A stretch of DNA of 64,000 bases from Advenella kashmirensis W13003 (GTDB lineage: Bacteria > Pseudomonadota > Gammaproteobacteria > Burkholderiales > Burkholderiaceae_B): positions 558,001 to 622,000 of the forward strand of contig NZ_KI650980.1 in NCBI RefSeq assembly GCF_000506985.1, written 5' to 3'. Made by a program: the position numbers and the translations under genes. A model generated the notes under the pieces. The model was not told the origin of the DNA. It did no database searches and saw nothing but the letters and a program-made list of their open reading frames with translations. Positions 18,169 through 27,752 of this stretch are shown here, piece by piece (positions within the stretch are counted from its first letter, which is position 1; every line of letters begins with the position of its first letter).

Positions 18169-20535
18169 ATGTCGTATGTTGTTCCATTCGAGAAACTCCG
18201 CATGTCGGATGTTGACTCTGTCGGCGGGAAAAACGCCTCGCTTGGCGAGATGATTAGCCAGCTGGCCAATGCCGGGGTTCGTGTACCCGGTGGTTTTGCC
18301 ACCACAGCTGACGCTTTCCGCGATTTTCTGAAATCATCGGGCCTGGACAAGCGCATCGCTGATCGCCTGTTCACGCTCAATCCTGAAGATGTGCGCGAGT
18401 TGGCGCTGGCCGGTTCCGAAATCCGCCAGTGGATTACCGAAGCACCGTTTTCCGAAGCGTTCGAAAAACAGATTCGCCAATCCTACGCCGAACTGGACGC
18501 CGATGGCAATGGTTCCTTCGCCGTCCGCTCCTCTGCGACGGCAGAGGATTTGCCCGACGCGTCATTCGCCGGTCAGCAGGAGACCTTCCTGAACGTTGCC
18601 GGTATCGATGATGTGCTGGATAAAATCCGTCACGTTTTCGCCTCGCTATACAACGACCGCGCCATCTCCTATCGCGTTCATAAGGGCTACGCCCACGCCG
18701 ACGTGGCCCTGTCTGCCGGCATCCAGCGCATGGTGCGCTCCGACAAAGGCAGTGCCGGCGTCATGTTCACGCTGGATACTGAATCGGGCTTTAACGATGT
18801 GGTGTTCATCACGTCTTCTTATGGCCTGGGCGAGACCGTGGTGCAGGGTGCCGTCAATCCTGACGAATTCTACGTTTTCAAAACCACGCTGGCTTCTGGA
18901 AAATATCCGATTGTCGGTCGCCGTATCGGTTCAAAACTGCTCAAAATGGAGTTCAATGGTGAACGCAAGCCGGGCGAGAACGCGGTCAGCACAGTTGAAG
19001 TACCTGTGTCTGAACGCAATCGATACTCGCTGACAGATGACGAAGTGATCGAACTGGCACGCTACGCCGTCATCATCGAGAAACATTATCAGCGCCCCAT
19101 GGACATTGAGTGGGGCCGTGACGGTATCGATGGCAAGCTGTACATTCTGCAAGCCCGTCCCGAGACCGTTAAATCGCAGCAGTCTGGCAACGATGTCCAG
19201 CAGCGCTACAAATTGAAGGCCACCGGCAAGGTGTTGATCACCGGTCGCGCCATCGGCCAGAAAATCGGTTCAGGCAAAGTGCGTATTGTCTCTGATATCA
19301 GCCAGATGGACCAGGTCCAGACCGGTGATGTCCTGGTGACCGACATGACCGACCCGAACTGGGAGCCGGTCATGAAACGTGCTGCGGCAATCGTGACCAA
19401 TCGTGGCGGTCGTACCTGCCATGCGGCCATTATCGCCCGTGAGCTGGGTATTCCGGCTGTCGTCGGCTGCGGCACCGCAACCGAAGACCTCAAAGAGGGC
19501 GCCGAAGTAACGGTCTCCTGCGCAGAGGGTGACGAAGGCCGTATTTACGACGGCTTCCTGGAAACAGAAGTCGAAGAAGTGCGCCGTGGCCAGATGCCCG
19601 AGATCCCCGTCAAAATCATGATGAACGTGGGTAATCCTCAACTGGCATTTGATTTCTCGCAAATCCCTAACGGCGGTGTCGGTCTGGCACGCCTGGAATT
19701 TATCATCAACAACAACATCAACGTGCACCCTAAAGCGGTGCTGGACTATCCGAACATTGATGCCGAACTGAAAAAGGCTGTTGAATCCGCAGCCCGCGGC
19801 TACGCCAGCCCACGCGCCTTCTTTGTTGAAAAATTGGCCGAAGGCATTGCCACTATTGGTGCGGCATTCTATCCGAAGCCCGTTATTGTGCGACTGTCCG
19901 ACTTCAAGTCCAATGAATATCGCAAGCTGGTGGGCGGGTCTCGGTATGAACCCGAGGAAGAAAATCCCATGCTGGGATTCCGCGGCGCTTCTCGCTATAT
20001 TGCCGATGATTTTGCTGAATGCTTCCGCATGGAATGTGAAGCCTTGCGCTTTGTCCGCGACGACATGGGTCTGACCAACGTTGAAATCATGGTCCCGTTT
20101 GTTCGTACACTGAATCAGGCAGAAAAGGTCGTCAAACTGCTGGCAGACAATGGCTTGAAACGAGGCGAGAACGGCCTGCGCCTGATTATGATGTGCGAAG
20201 TGCCGTCCAATGCGATTCTGGCTGACCAGTTCCTTGAATATTTCGATGGCTTCTCTATCGGTTCCAACGATATGACCCAGTTGACACTGGGTCTGGACCG
20301 TGATTCAGGCATGGAACTGCTGGCTGCCGATTTCGACGAACGCGACGAAGCCGTCCAGTTCATGCTGCAGCGTGCAATTGCCGCATGCCTGAAAGCCGGT
20401 AAATATGTCGGTATTTGCGGGCAAGGCCCCAGCGATCACCCGGATCTGGCTGTATGGCTCAAGGAACAGGGTATTCTGACCATGTCCCTGAATCCGGACA
20501 CGGTGGTTGATACCTGGCAGCAACTGGCCAAGTAA
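18169..20535 (+). CDS. ppsA: Phosphoenolpyruvate synthase
   Basis: Makes PEP from pyruvate with ATP giving AMP and Pi, the gluconeogenic entry from C3 acids. The 788-residue protein has an N-terminal ATP-grasp domain (about 1-340, with [12 protein letters not shown]). A swivelling phosphohistidine domain follows with [21 protein letters not shown], where His418 is the phosphocarrier. The C-terminal TIM barrel carries [17 protein letters not shown] and CGQGPSDHP. The gene is opposite its regulator ppsR and ends at a strong terminator. A gluconeogenic enzyme fits the organic-acid uptake genes later in the window. Confidence 0.97.
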   Translation: MSYVVPFEKLRMSDVDSVGGKNASLGEMISQLANAGVRVPGGFATTADAFRDFLKSSGLDKRIADRLFTLNPEDVRELALAGSEIRQWITEAPFSEAFEKQIRQSYAELDADGNGSFAVRSSATAEDLPDASFAGQQETFLNVAGIDDVLDKIRHVFASLYNDRAISYRVHKGYAHADVALSAGIQRMVRSDKGSAGVMFTLDTESGFNDVVFITSSYGLGETVVQGAVNPDEFYVFKTTLASGKYPIVGRRIGSKLLKMEFNGERKPGENAVSTVEVPVSERNRYSLTDDEVIELARYAVIIEKHYQRPMDIEWGRDGIDGKLYILQARPETVKSQQSGNDVQQRYKLKATGKVLITGRAIGQKIGSGKVRIVSDISQMDQVQTGDVLVTDMTDPNWEPVMKRAAAIVTNRGGRTCHAAIIARELGIPAVVGCGTATEDLKEGAEVTVSCAEGDEGRIYDGFLETEVEEVRRGQMPEIPVKIMMNVGNPQLAFDFSQIPNGGVGLARLEFIINNNINVHPKAVLDYPNIDAELKKAVESAARGYASPRAFFVEKLAEGIATIGAAFYPKPVIVRLSDFKSNEYRKLVGGSRYEPEEENPMLGFRGASRYIADDFAECFRMECEALRFVRDDMGLTNVEIMVPFVRTLNQAEKVVKLLADNGLKRGENGLRLIMMCEVPSNAILADQFLEYFDGFSIGSNDMTQLTLGLDRDSGMELLAADFDERDEAVQFMLQRAIAACLKAGKYVGICGQGPSDHPDLAVWLKEQGILTMSLNPDTVVDTWQQLAK

Positions 20536-20606
20536 TCGGCGGCCTGTTTGCTTGGGGATGCCGGTGGGTCTGCCAGGATTGCACCGGCTCTACAAGCGCT
20601 GCCTTG

Positions 20607-20650
20607 CGGGCATCTTTGTCTGGCTTCGGTCAGGTGAAGATGCCCGTTTT
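20607..20650 (+). terminator. Rho-independent terminator after ppsA
   Basis: The 10-bp perfect stem CGGGCATCTT / AAGATGCCCG (20607-20616 with 20637-20646) is followed by TTTT. The 20-base loop contains further short complementarity. It lies about 70 bases after the ppsA stop. Confidence 0.7.
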
Positions 20651-20748
20651 GGTATCTGTCGCCAATGCAGGCCATTGCCGGACGTTTTTACCGGTGGTGG
20701 ATTTCTTACGGTACACTTAAGTTTTAACAGGTATCAAGGAAAATATTC

Positions 20749-21078
20749 GTGAGCGACCTTATCATTGAAGATGTCACCGTTGGCAGTGGCGACGAAGCAA
20801 AAAGCGGTCAACAGGTTTCGGTTCACTACACCGGCTGGTTGAAAGACAATGGCCAGAAATTTGACTCCAGCAAAGATCGCGGGCAGCCGTTTTCCTTTCC
20901 GCTGGGTGCGGGTCATGTCATCAAAGGCTGGGATCAGGGTGTGCAGGGCATGAAAGTGGGCGGTACCCGCAAGCTGACCATCCCCGCCGAATTGGGCTAT
21001 GGCGCACGCGGCGCCGGCGGCGTGATTCCTCCGAATGCCACGCTGGTATTTGAAGTGGAATTGCTTGGCGTTAACTGA
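20749..21078 (+). CDS. FKBP-type peptidyl-prolyl cis-trans isomerase
   Basis: A single-domain FK506-binding-type isomerase of 109 residues, probably cytoplasmic since there is no signal peptide. It starts at GTG and reads [20 protein letters not shown]. Typical FKBP landmarks are [58 protein letters not shown] and LVFEVELL. It is monocistronic, with terminators on both sides. Confidence 0.94.
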   Translation: MSDLIIEDVTVGSGDEAKSGQQVSVHYTGWLKDNGQKFDSSKDRGQPFSFPLGAGHVIKGWDQGVQGMKVGGTRKLTIPAELGYGARGAGGVIPPNATLVFEVELLGVN

Positions 21079-21094
21079 TCGTTATCGTAAAGCC

Positions 21095-21123
21095 CGGTAG
21101 CGATCCTGTCGCTACCGTGTTTT
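21095..21123 (+). terminator. Rho-independent terminator after the FKBP gene
   Basis: The perfect 9-bp stem CGGTAGCGA / TCGCTACCG (21095-21103 with 21109-21117) has a 5-nt loop and is followed by TGTTTT. It lies 16 bases after the stop codon. Confidence 0.75.
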
Positions 21124-21168
21124 CATACGCGTGCCATGGTGGCTCGCGTCTCTTGCAGGAAAGCGAAC

Positions 21169-21621
21169 ATGTGGATCTGGTTTGTTGTTGCGGTTATCGC
21201 GCTCATTCTCGAACTGCTGACAGGTACTTTTTTTCTGTTGCTGGTCGCTGTTGCCGCCGCCGGCGCGGGGGTCGTATCCTGGCTTGGCGGTGAACTTGCC
21301 TGGCAACTGCTGGCCTTCAGTGTCCTGGGCATCGCCGGTTTCTTCATACTCAAATCCAGCGGCGTCATCAGGCGCGGCTCGCGCAATAGCGCCCGCCGCA
21401 ATACCGATGTCAATCTGGATATCGGCCAGACGGTGTATGTGGCCGAATGGTCGCCCATGAAAACAGCAGTCATTCAATATCGGGGGGCACAATGGCAGGT
21501 CAGGCTTGACCCTGCCGAAACGGGCAATCCCACACCAGGCAGCTACCGTATCACAGACGTTGACGGTATTGTTTTTGTGCTTGCACCCGTCTCGGTGCCC
21601 ACCACCCACACCAGTCTTTAG
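21169..21621 (+). CDS. NfeD-like membrane protein
   Basis: A short NfeD family protein of 150 residues. Two or three membrane segments occupy about residues 1-65. They are followed by an OB-fold-like soluble domain (about 85-145, with IGQTVYVAEWSPMKTAVIQYRGAQWQV). The start at 21169 follows CAGGAAAG; an ATG at 21136 would add 11 residues without a better ribosome binding site. NfeD proteins pair with SPFH proteins at membranes, and the SPFH gene lies 15 bases downstream, so they are an operon. Confidence 0.88.
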   Translation: MWIWFVVAVIALILELLTGTFFLLLVAVAAAGAGVVSWLGGELAWQLLAFSVLGIAGFFILKSSGVIRRGSRNSARRNTDVNLDIGQTVYVAEWSPMKTAVIQYRGAQWQVRLDPAETGNPTPGSYRITDVDGIVFVLAPVSVPTTHTSL

Positions 21622-21636
21622 TTCAGGAGTCATATC

Positions 21637-22611
21637 ATGGATACCTCAATTATTTTTCTAGCCATACTGATCGTACTGGTGCTGGTTTTTCTGGTCAAAT
21701 CCATCGCCATCGTGCCGCAACAGCACGCCTGGATTATCGAGCGACTGGGCCGATATGACCGCACGCTGTCACCTGGTGCCCGTTTTATCATTCCCTTTGT
21801 CGATCGCGTGGCCTACAAGCATTCGCTCAAAGAGATTCCACTAGACGTACCCAGCCAGATTTGTATTACCCGGGACAACACGCAGTTGCAGGTCGATGGC
21901 GTCATCTACTTCCAGGTCACTGATCCCATGCGCGCCTCTTACGGTTCGTCCAACTATATCTCGGCGATCACGCAACTGGCTCAGACCACATTGCGGTCGG
22001 TTATTGGACGCATGGAGCTGGATAAAACCTTTGAAGAGCGCGAGGCCATTAACAGCACAATCGTGGCCTCGCTGGACGAAGCGGCGACCAACTGGGGGGT
22101 TAAAGTGCTGCGTTACGAAATCAAGGATCTGACGCCGCCTAATGAAATTCTGCGCGCCATGCAGGCCCAGATTACGGCTGAGCGGGAAAAACGTGCCCTG
22201 ATCGCCGCTTCCGAAGGGCGTCGTCAGGAGCAGATCAATATTGCTACCGGTGAGCGGGAGGCGGCGATCGCCCGTTCAGAGGGTGAGAAGCAGGCTCAGA
22301 TCAATCAGGCGCAAGGTGAAGCTGCTGCCGTGATTGCGATTGCAGAAGCGACGGCACAGGCAATTAAACAGGTGGCCCATTCCATTGAACAGCCAGGCGG
22401 CATGGCGGCGGTCAATCTGCGCGTCGCAGAAAACTATGTGGACGCCTTCGCCAATGTGGCCAAAAAGGGCAATACGCTGATTCTGCCGGCCAATCTGGCC
22501 GACGTAGGTGGTCTGATTGCATCGGCCATGACGGTGGTCAAAGCAACGGGACAGGGCGCTACGGGTGATTTGGCCAGTTCCGGACTGGCTGATCCGCGCA
22601 ATACGCGATAG
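21637..22611 (+). CDS. SPFH/stomatin-like membrane protein (QmcA/paraslipin type)
   Basis: A membrane-anchored SPFH (band 7) protein of 324 residues. One N-terminal helix (about 3-25) anchors it. The SPFH domain follows (about 26-190, with VPQQHAWIIERLGRYDRTLSPG and DVPSQICITRDNTQLQVDGVIYFQV). An Ala/Glu/Gln-rich coiled coil comes next (about 185-250), then a conserved C-terminal block. Family members form ring-shaped or cage-shaped microdomain assemblies, often with NfeD partners; the specific role here is unknown. Confidence 0.9.
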   Translation: MDTSIIFLAILIVLVLVFLVKSIAIVPQQHAWIIERLGRYDRTLSPGARFIIPFVDRVAYKHSLKEIPLDVPSQICITRDNTQLQVDGVIYFQVTDPMRASYGSSNYISAITQLAQTTLRSVIGRMELDKTFEEREAINSTIVASLDEAATNWGVKVLRYEIKDLTPPNEILRAMQAQITAEREKRALIAASEGRRQEQINIATGEREAAIARSEGEKQAQINQAQGEAAAVIAIAEATAQAIKQVAHSIEQPGGMAAVNLRVAENYVDAFANVAKKGNTLILPANLADVGGLIASAMTVVKATGQGATGDLASSGLADPRNTR

Positions 22612-22809
22612 CCCTCACAAAACACAGCGATTCTATCGGGATTGAATTGATCCGGATTTAATTGGTTCAGATTCGTATTGCTCAAACCGGGTAGCCACAA
22701 GGACTTTGTATTGCGCGGCTTTTTTGCAGCTGCGTATCCCCAGCAAAAGGATGCCTGTCCATGAACAGCGCAGGACGGCGAGATACGTGCCGGCACGTAG
22801 AAACGAAGT

Positions 22810-23271
22810 TCACGCGTCCCGTCGGCGCGTGTCGTGTTTCATAATGCGTTCTTTCTCGCGCTGCCAGTCCTTGTCACGCGCGCTATCGCGCTTGTCATGC
22901 AGTTTCTTGCCTTTGCCCAGGCCGAACTCAAGCTTGATCTTGCCGTTGCGAAAGTGCAGATTTAGCGGCACCAGGGTATAGCCGCGGATTTCCACCTTGC
23001 CGATCAACTTGTTGATTTCATTTTTGTGCAGCAACAATTTCCGCGTACGCGTGGCGTTCGGATGGATGTGTGTAGAGGCCGTTGCCAGCGGACTGACATG
23101 CATATTCAGCAGCTGCAGTTCGCCGTTACGCACGATGACGTAGCTTTCGCCCAGTTGTACGCGTCCGGCCCGGATTGATTTGACTTCCCAGCCTTCCAGA
23201 ACGATGCCAGCCTCAAAGCGCTCTTCGATAAAATAGTCGTGCGTTGCCTTGCGATTGTCGGTAATGCTCAT
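22810..23271 (-). CDS. smpB: SsrA-binding protein SmpB
   Basis: Binds tmRNA and guides it to stalled ribosomes in trans-translation. From the ATG at 23271 it has 153 residues: [22 protein letters not shown], the [14 protein letters not shown] core and the basic C-terminal tail [22 protein letters not shown] that enters the mRNA channel. An upstream in-frame start at 23343 would add 24 residues not found in the family. No tmRNA gene is visible in the window. It diverges from ratA. Confidence 0.95.
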   Translation of the reverse strand: MSITDNRKATHDYFIEERFEAGIVLEGWEVKSIRAGRVQLGESYVIVRNGELQLLNMHVSPLATASTHIHPNATRTRKLLLHKNEINKLIGKVEIRGYTLVPLNLHFRNGKIKLEFGLGKGKKLHDKRDSARDKDWQREKERIMKHDTRRRDA

Positions 23272-23356
23272 GTTTGATTTTATAAATGGATTTGACCCGT
23301 TAAAATAGGGTCTGTTTAATCGCGCAAAATGCAATGATTTCACGCAATTGTAATTG

Positions 23357-23385
23357 AATCAACCTGCTTGTGCTGCAGGTTGATT
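23357..23385. repeat. Perfect 11-bp inverted repeat between smpB and ratA
   Basis: Arms AATCAACCTGC (23357-23367) and GCAGGTTGATT (23375-23385) are separated by 7 bases, in the region between two divergent genes. There is no T tract on either side, so an operator is a better reading than a terminator. Function is unknown. Confidence 0.45.
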
Positions 23386-23439
23386 ACACTGTTGGCGTAT
23401 TTTGCCTGTTCCCTGTCCACCGCCGTAGCCAAATTATTC

Positions 23440-23874
23440 ATGTCCACTACTGTCCATCGCTCCGTTCTGCTCCCGTACTCGGCCGCCAATATGTTCAATC
23501 TGGTCGCCGACGTCGAGAAATACCCCGAATTCATGCCCTGGTGCGGCGGGGCCCAGGTGCTTGAAAGGGATGAAGAGGGCATGACGGCCTCTATTATCAT
23601 CAGTTTCGCAGGCCTGAAACAGACCTTTACGACACGCAATACCCATCATTTCCCCAATAAAATTCATTTGCATCTGGTGGATGGACCCTTTTCATCGTTG
23701 AATGGTACCTGGGAGTTCATCGAATTGGCGCCCGACGCCTGCAAAGTGCAGTTCGCGCTTGATTACGCCTTCAACAGCCGGTCTCTCGAAATGCTGGTGG
23801 GGCCGGTATTCAATCGCATCGCCAATAGCTTTATTGACTCATTTACCAAACGGGCTGAGCAGATCTATGTCTGA
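23440..23874 (+). CDS. ratA: RatA/COQ10-like START-domain protein
   Basis: A 144-residue SRPBCC (polyketide cyclase/dehydrase-like) protein. The E. coli homologue RatA was described as a ribosome association toxin, and eukaryotic COQ10 relatives bind ubiquinone. It starts MSTTVHRSVLLPYSAANMFNLVADVEKYPEFMPW; the YPEFMPWC region is a hallmark. The start at 23440 is preferred over a longer reading from 23368. It overlaps the next gene by 8 bases and lies opposite smpB, the usual proteobacterial arrangement. Whether it acts as a toxin or a quinone-binding factor is open. Confidence 0.92.
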   Translation: MSTTVHRSVLLPYSAANMFNLVADVEKYPEFMPWCGGAQVLERDEEGMTASIIISFAGLKQTFTTRNTHHFPNKIHLHLVDGPFSSLNGTWEFIELAPDACKVQFALDYAFNSRSLEMLVGPVFNRIANSFIDSFTKRAEQIYV

Positions 23875-24256
23875 GCAGCTGATTTCGGTCACAATTTGCT
23901 ATGCGCGTTCATCCGGTGAAATATGGCGGACTGCGGTCGCGCTGCCGGCGGGCAGCACCATCGAGCAGGCCATCGCCGCATCAGGTGTGTATGCCGCGTG
24001 TGCAATTGAGGGTACGGATATTGCGGGAACGGGCATCTTCGGTATCCGCAAGCCAGCGGATCATATCGTGCATGAGGGTGACCGGGTTGAGCTGTATCGC
24101 GCATTAACGTTCGACCCCATGGAATCACGCCGCCGCCGTGCTGCTCACCGCAAGGCGGGAATACTGAAGCGCAAGCATTTGAAGAAAAGCAAAGTGGCGT
24201 GGCAGGAATACCTGGAAACGACACCGGCGGGGCAGGCCACCAGTAAGTCCGATTGA
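23867..24256 (+). CDS. ratB: RnfH family ubiquitin-like protein (RatB)
   Basis: A small protein with a beta-grasp (ubiquitin-like) fold, 129 residues, starting MSEQLISVTICYARSSGEIW. It contains the RnfH signature GIFGIRKPADHIVHEGDRVELYRAL and ends with a basic tail (RRRRAAHRKAGILKRKHLKK). Its start overlaps the end of ratA, implying coupling. The molecular function is not established in general. Confidence 0.88.
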   Translation: MSEQLISVTICYARSSGEIWRTAVALPAGSTIEQAIAASGVYAACAIEGTDIAGTGIFGIRKPADHIVHEGDRVELYRALTFDPMESRRRRAAHRKAGILKRKHLKKSKVAWQEYLETTPAGQATSKSD

Positions 24257-24280
24257 CCCGATCCGGCACAGGGCTATAAT
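24253..24280 (+). promoter_or_regulatory. Sigma70-type promoter before the enoyl-CoA hydratase family gene
   Basis: The -35 TTGACC (24253-24258) and a perfect -10 TATAAT (24275-24280) are separated by 16 bases and overlap the end of ratB. The start codon of the next gene is 121 bases further on, so the transcript would have a leader of over 110 bases with no obvious structure. Confidence 0.6.
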
Positions 24281-24400
24281 GACCGGGGTTCATGCGCGGG
24301 ATGCCCGAATGCATGACCCAGGATCTGGTAGCGCTGCCTGAGCTTCACAGACACGGCTGGCGGCGCACCCATTTAATATTCTATAACAACAGGAGATACG

Positions 24401-25537
24401 ATGACCGCCCCGGTTTTATTTCAGGAAAAAGTGCTGTCCCATCAGGGAAACTATGGCATCGCCACGTTGAATCAGCCTGCCAAGCTCAACAGTCTTTCAC
24501 TGGAAATGTGCCAGTTACTGACCGACCAACTGACTCGCTGGGCGGAGGACCCCGCAATAGCATTTGTGATTTTTGAAGGCGCAGGCGAAAAAGCATTCTG
24601 CGCCGGCGGTGACCTGCATCAGTTGTACGCCAGCATGCAGGAGAATGCCGGCAAACCCGCCGCGGACAATGCCTATGCGGCGCACTTCTTTGATGTGGAG
24701 TATCGCCTGGATTATCAGATCCATACCTATCCCAAGCCCATTATCTGCTGGGGACATGGCGTGGTGATGGGCGGGGGTATGGGCCTGATGGCGGGCGCTT
24801 CGCACCGTGTCGTCAGCGACACATCGCGGCTGGCCATGCCCGAGGTGACCATTGGGCTGTTTCCCGATGTAGGGGGCAGTTGGGAACTTGCGCGTCTACC
24901 CAGGCGCCTGGGACGCTTTCTTGCTGCGACCGGCGCTATTCTGAATGCCTCGGACGCGCTGTTTACCGGCATGGCCGATTATTGTGTGCGCCATGCAGAC
25001 TGGTCAGCCGTGTCTGCCGATCTTGAGCAAATAGTCTGGAATCCAGATGCCGGAAAACGTGCGCTTGAGCAGCAGATTCATGAAGTTTTGAACACACAGA
25101 GTGCAGCCGCGACGCTGGAGGTTGGACCGTTACAAATGCATTATGCGTTTCTGTCCATGCTTTGCGGTACGAGGGACATCACGACGTTCTATCGTGATAT
25201 CGCCGCACTGGCCGATCATGAGGACGCGTGGCTGGCCAGGGCAGCGCAGACCATGCTTAAAGGCGCTCCGCTATCGGTCGTACTGGGCCTTATCCTGCAG
25301 GAGTCGGCAAGGCATTTGTCATTGGCCGACGTCTTCAAGCTCGAATATAACGCGGCACTCCATTGCTGCGCGCATGGACAATTGCAGGAAGGCATTCGCG
25401 CCTTGCTGATCGACAAGGATAAAACACCGCGATGGCAGCCGGCCACGATCGAGCAGGTCACCCGGGATGACGTGCAGGCCATACTGGCCTCACCGTGGCA
25501 GGACGCGGCGCGCAGCCCCCTGGCAAGCTTAGGCTAG
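24401..25537 (+). CDS. Enoyl-CoA hydratase/isomerase family protein, 3-hydroxyisobutyryl-CoA hydrolase-like
   Basis: A crotonase-fold enzyme of 378 residues. The length and the motif RLAMPEVTIGLFPDVGGSWELARLP match 3-hydroxyisobutyryl-CoA hydrolases of valine breakdown rather than the shorter (about 260-residue) enoyl-CoA hydratases. The oxyanion-hole segments are KAFCAGGDLHQLY (about residues 64-76) and GHGVVMGGGMGLMAGASHRV. It has its own promoter and converges on ygfZ with a 9-base overlap of the ends. The exact acyl-CoA substrate is an inference. Confidence 0.85.
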   Translation: MTAPVLFQEKVLSHQGNYGIATLNQPAKLNSLSLEMCQLLTDQLTRWAEDPAIAFVIFEGAGEKAFCAGGDLHQLYASMQENAGKPAADNAYAAHFFDVEYRLDYQIHTYPKPIICWGHGVVMGGGMGLMAGASHRVVSDTSRLAMPEVTIGLFPDVGGSWELARLPRRLGRFLAATGAILNASDALFTGMADYCVRHADWSAVSADLEQIVWNPDAGKRALEQQIHEVLNTQSAAATLEVGPLQMHYAFLSMLCGTRDITTFYRDIAALADHEDAWLARAAQTMLKGAPLSVVLGLILQESARHLSLADVFKLEYNAALHCCAHGQLQEGIRALLIDKDKTPRWQPATIEQVTRDDVQAILASPWQDAARSPLASLG

Positions 25538-26521
25538 CGCAGGTTTATCCAGCAGATAAGGCATGGGCAACAGGGTGATGGGCGTGCCATTCTCATCGCC
25601 CAGCACCAGTTGATTGTGCTCGGCCGCTTCAAGCCGGACTTCAAACAACAGAAACTGCTTGTCCGCCAGCGTTGCTACGTTGACAACCTGACCGCTAGGC
25701 TCACGTATGTTTGTGATGTCTGTAATATCGGTCCCGGCGGCGGGGGACGTTTCACCAGCCACATCGCAAAACCCGTTGAGCATGCGGCGTTTTAATTTGC
25801 CGCGATAATGGCTGCGGGCAACCACTTCCTGACCCGGGTAGCACCCTTTGGTGAAACTGACCGCGCCTATGGCATCCAGATTGACATCCTGCGGAATAAA
25901 CATCTCCTGATTGGCCTGCTCAACCCAGGGTATACCGGCCAGAATATCCAGTACTGCCCACTCGTCAGGTTGACCAGGTTGAGCGGTACCTGCGTCAATA
26001 TCATGATCGCCAATCAAAAGGCCGCGCTGTATTCCGGTGCCGGCTGGCAGGCCGATCTGCACTGCGGAGCCGGTCACCACGACTTGCCAGGGGGCCGGCG
26101 TGCCAAGTTTGCCGGCGGCCAGATCAACATTTTCGCCGGCCCAATAGGCGGTTGGCGTCATTCCGGTATCTTCGATGGTGACTTTGGCACGCAGGACGAA
26201 CATGCGCAGGCGTTTGGCAAAACTCTCGGCAATATCGCTGCGCACCAGTACATGGAAGGCCTTGGTGCCGTCTGTCGCCGGTGTGCCCGATTGCCAGAAA
26301 ATGAAACTGGCCAGCATGCGGCCCTTGGCCGTGCAGTAGGCAGATAATCGAGCTGTCTGCTCGGTTGCTGCCGCGACGTCCTGGGTGAATTGGCCCTGCA
26401 GGAAAGTCGGCGCATCGGCGCCGTAGATCGTCAGTACGCGATAATCGGACAGTGACGTCATGTGTAACGGCGTGTCGGCGGAAAAAGGGGTGGAGTCCGT
26501 GGAAAAATCAACAGTGGACAT
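25529..26521 (-). CDS. ygfZ: Folate-binding protein YgfZ (iron-sulfur cluster maintenance)
   Basis: A GcvT-like folate-binding protein that helps assemble or repair certain Fe-S enzymes. The 330-residue product carries the signature KGCYPGQEVVARSHYRGKLKRRM (around residues 228-250) with the conserved Cys. The start at 26521 has AAGGAAA at a normal distance; the ATG at 26539 would place the ribosome binding site inside the gene. The start of the neighbouring operon (mltG) diverges from it. Confidence 0.92.
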   Translation of the reverse strand: MSTVDFSTDSTPFSADTPLHMTSLSDYRVLTIYGADAPTFLQGQFTQDVAAATEQTARLSAYCTAKGRMLASFIFWQSGTPATDGTKAFHVLVRSDIAESFAKRLRMFVLRAKVTIEDTGMTPTAYWAGENVDLAAGKLGTPAPWQVVVTGSAVQIGLPAGTGIQRGLLIGDHDIDAGTAQPGQPDEWAVLDILAGIPWVEQANQEMFIPQDVNLDAIGAVSFTKGCYPGQEVVARSHYRGKLKRRMLNGFCDVAGETSPAAGTDITDITNIREPSGQVVNVATLADKQFLLFEVRLEAAEHNQLVLGDENGTPITLLPMPYLLDKPALA

Positions 26522-26738
26522 GGCAAATTTCCTTTTCAATACGGCGGAGTCGACGTAGTATGCCGTCGTACTCTATGCAAAATTCTCTGTCTGTATGGTA
26601 ACGCATTGAATAGGTTTTTTCCGGGTAAACACTGAAAGCAACGCGGATTCACGACAGCCCGGGCGCACCGGCAATGGGGTGTGCCTGATACAATAGACGG
26701 TCTGTGAGCGCCGTACCCGGCATATCCTTATTTCATTC

Positions 26739-27752
26739 ATGAAACTTTTCAAATATATCGTTTTTTCGTTCATCATCTGTGTTCTGCTGCTGGCGGCCGG
26801 CCTGGCAGGCAAGGTATGGCACTGGACGAGAACACCCGCGCCCATGAGCGCCGAGGTGATCGACTATGCCGTGCCGCGCGGCAGCACGATTGCCACCGTT
26901 GCGCAAACCATGGCAGCCGCGGGCATTCAGATCGAACCCTACCTCTTTGTGATGTATGCACGATATACCGGGCAGGACCGCCAGCTCAAGGCTGGCGCGT
27001 ACGAAGCCAAGCGGGGCGACACGCCGGTGGATTTGCTGGCGCGCATGGCCTCAGGCCAGACCAGCAAAAGCCGGTTCCTGATTATCGAAGGCTGGTCCTA
27101 TCAGCAGATACGCAATGCGCTGAAAGCCAATCCGAATATCACGCAGACGCTGGACAAACTGAACGACGCCGATATTCTGGCCCAGCTCGGCTCGTCTCAT
27201 GACAGCCCGGAAGGTCTTTTTTTTCCGGATACCTATGTCTTTGTGCCCGGGGACTCCGATATGGACATTTTGCGGCGGGCCTATCATGAGGGTCAAAAGC
27301 ATCTTGCTGCAATCTGGGACCAGCGCGATAACGATCTGCCCTTGAAAACGCCCTATGAGGCGCTGATTCTGGCGTCCATTATCGAAAAGGAAACCGGCCA
27401 TCAGGAAGATCGCAACCGCGTCTCGGGGGTTTTCATCAATCGGCTCGAGAAAAAAATGCTGCTGCAAACCGATCCGACGGTGATTTACGGGATGAAAGAG
27501 GCCTACCAGGGGGCCATCACCAGAAATGACCTCACGACCGACACGCCCTGGAATACCTACACCCGGGTCGGCCTGCCGCCTACGCCCATCGCCAGCCCCG
27601 GACTGCTGTCGCTGCAGGCCGCCGTTCACCCCGAACGTCATCGTTACCTGTACTTTGTTTCGCGGGGCGATGGTTCCAGCGAATTTTCCGAAGACCTGCG
27701 CGGACACAACCGCAACGTCAAGACCTATATCCTGAAGAAAGGCACAGAATGA
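26739..27752 (+). CDS. mltG: Endolytic murein transglycosylase MltG
   Basis: Inner-membrane lytic transglycosylase that cuts nascent glycan strands and so sets their length. The 337-residue protein has one N-terminal membrane helix (about 5-27), a LysM-like region and the YceG catalytic domain. The motif ILASIIEKETGHQEDRNRVSGVFINRL carries the acidic pair Glu216/Glu218, of which one is catalytic. QTDPTVIYGM and NTYTRVGLPPTPIASPG follow. The stop overlaps tmk by 4 bases. Confidence 0.95.
   Translation: MKLFKYIVFSFIICVLLLAAGLAGKVWHWTRTPAPMSAEVIDYAVPRGSTIATVAQTMAAAGIQIEPYLFVMYARYTGQDRQLKAGAYEAKRGDTPVDLLARMASGQTSKSRFLIIEGWSYQQIRNALKANPNITQTLDKLNDADILAQLGSSHDSPEGLFFPDTYVFVPGDSDMDILRRAYHEGQKHLAAIWDQRDNDLPLKTPYEALILASIIEKETGHQEDRNRVSGVFINRLEKKMLLQTDPTVIYGMKEAYQGAITRNDLTTDTPWNTYTRVGLPPTPIASPGLLSLQAAVHPERHRYLYFVSRGDGSSEFSEDLRGHNRNVKTYILKKGTE

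Noticed and set aside
22612-22809. Short A/T-rich imperfect direct repeats (GATTGAATTGATCC/GATTTAATTGGTTC type) after the SPFH gene.
   Set aside because: The similarity is loose and covers only about 30 bases. It may be chance in a non-coding spacer between convergent genes.
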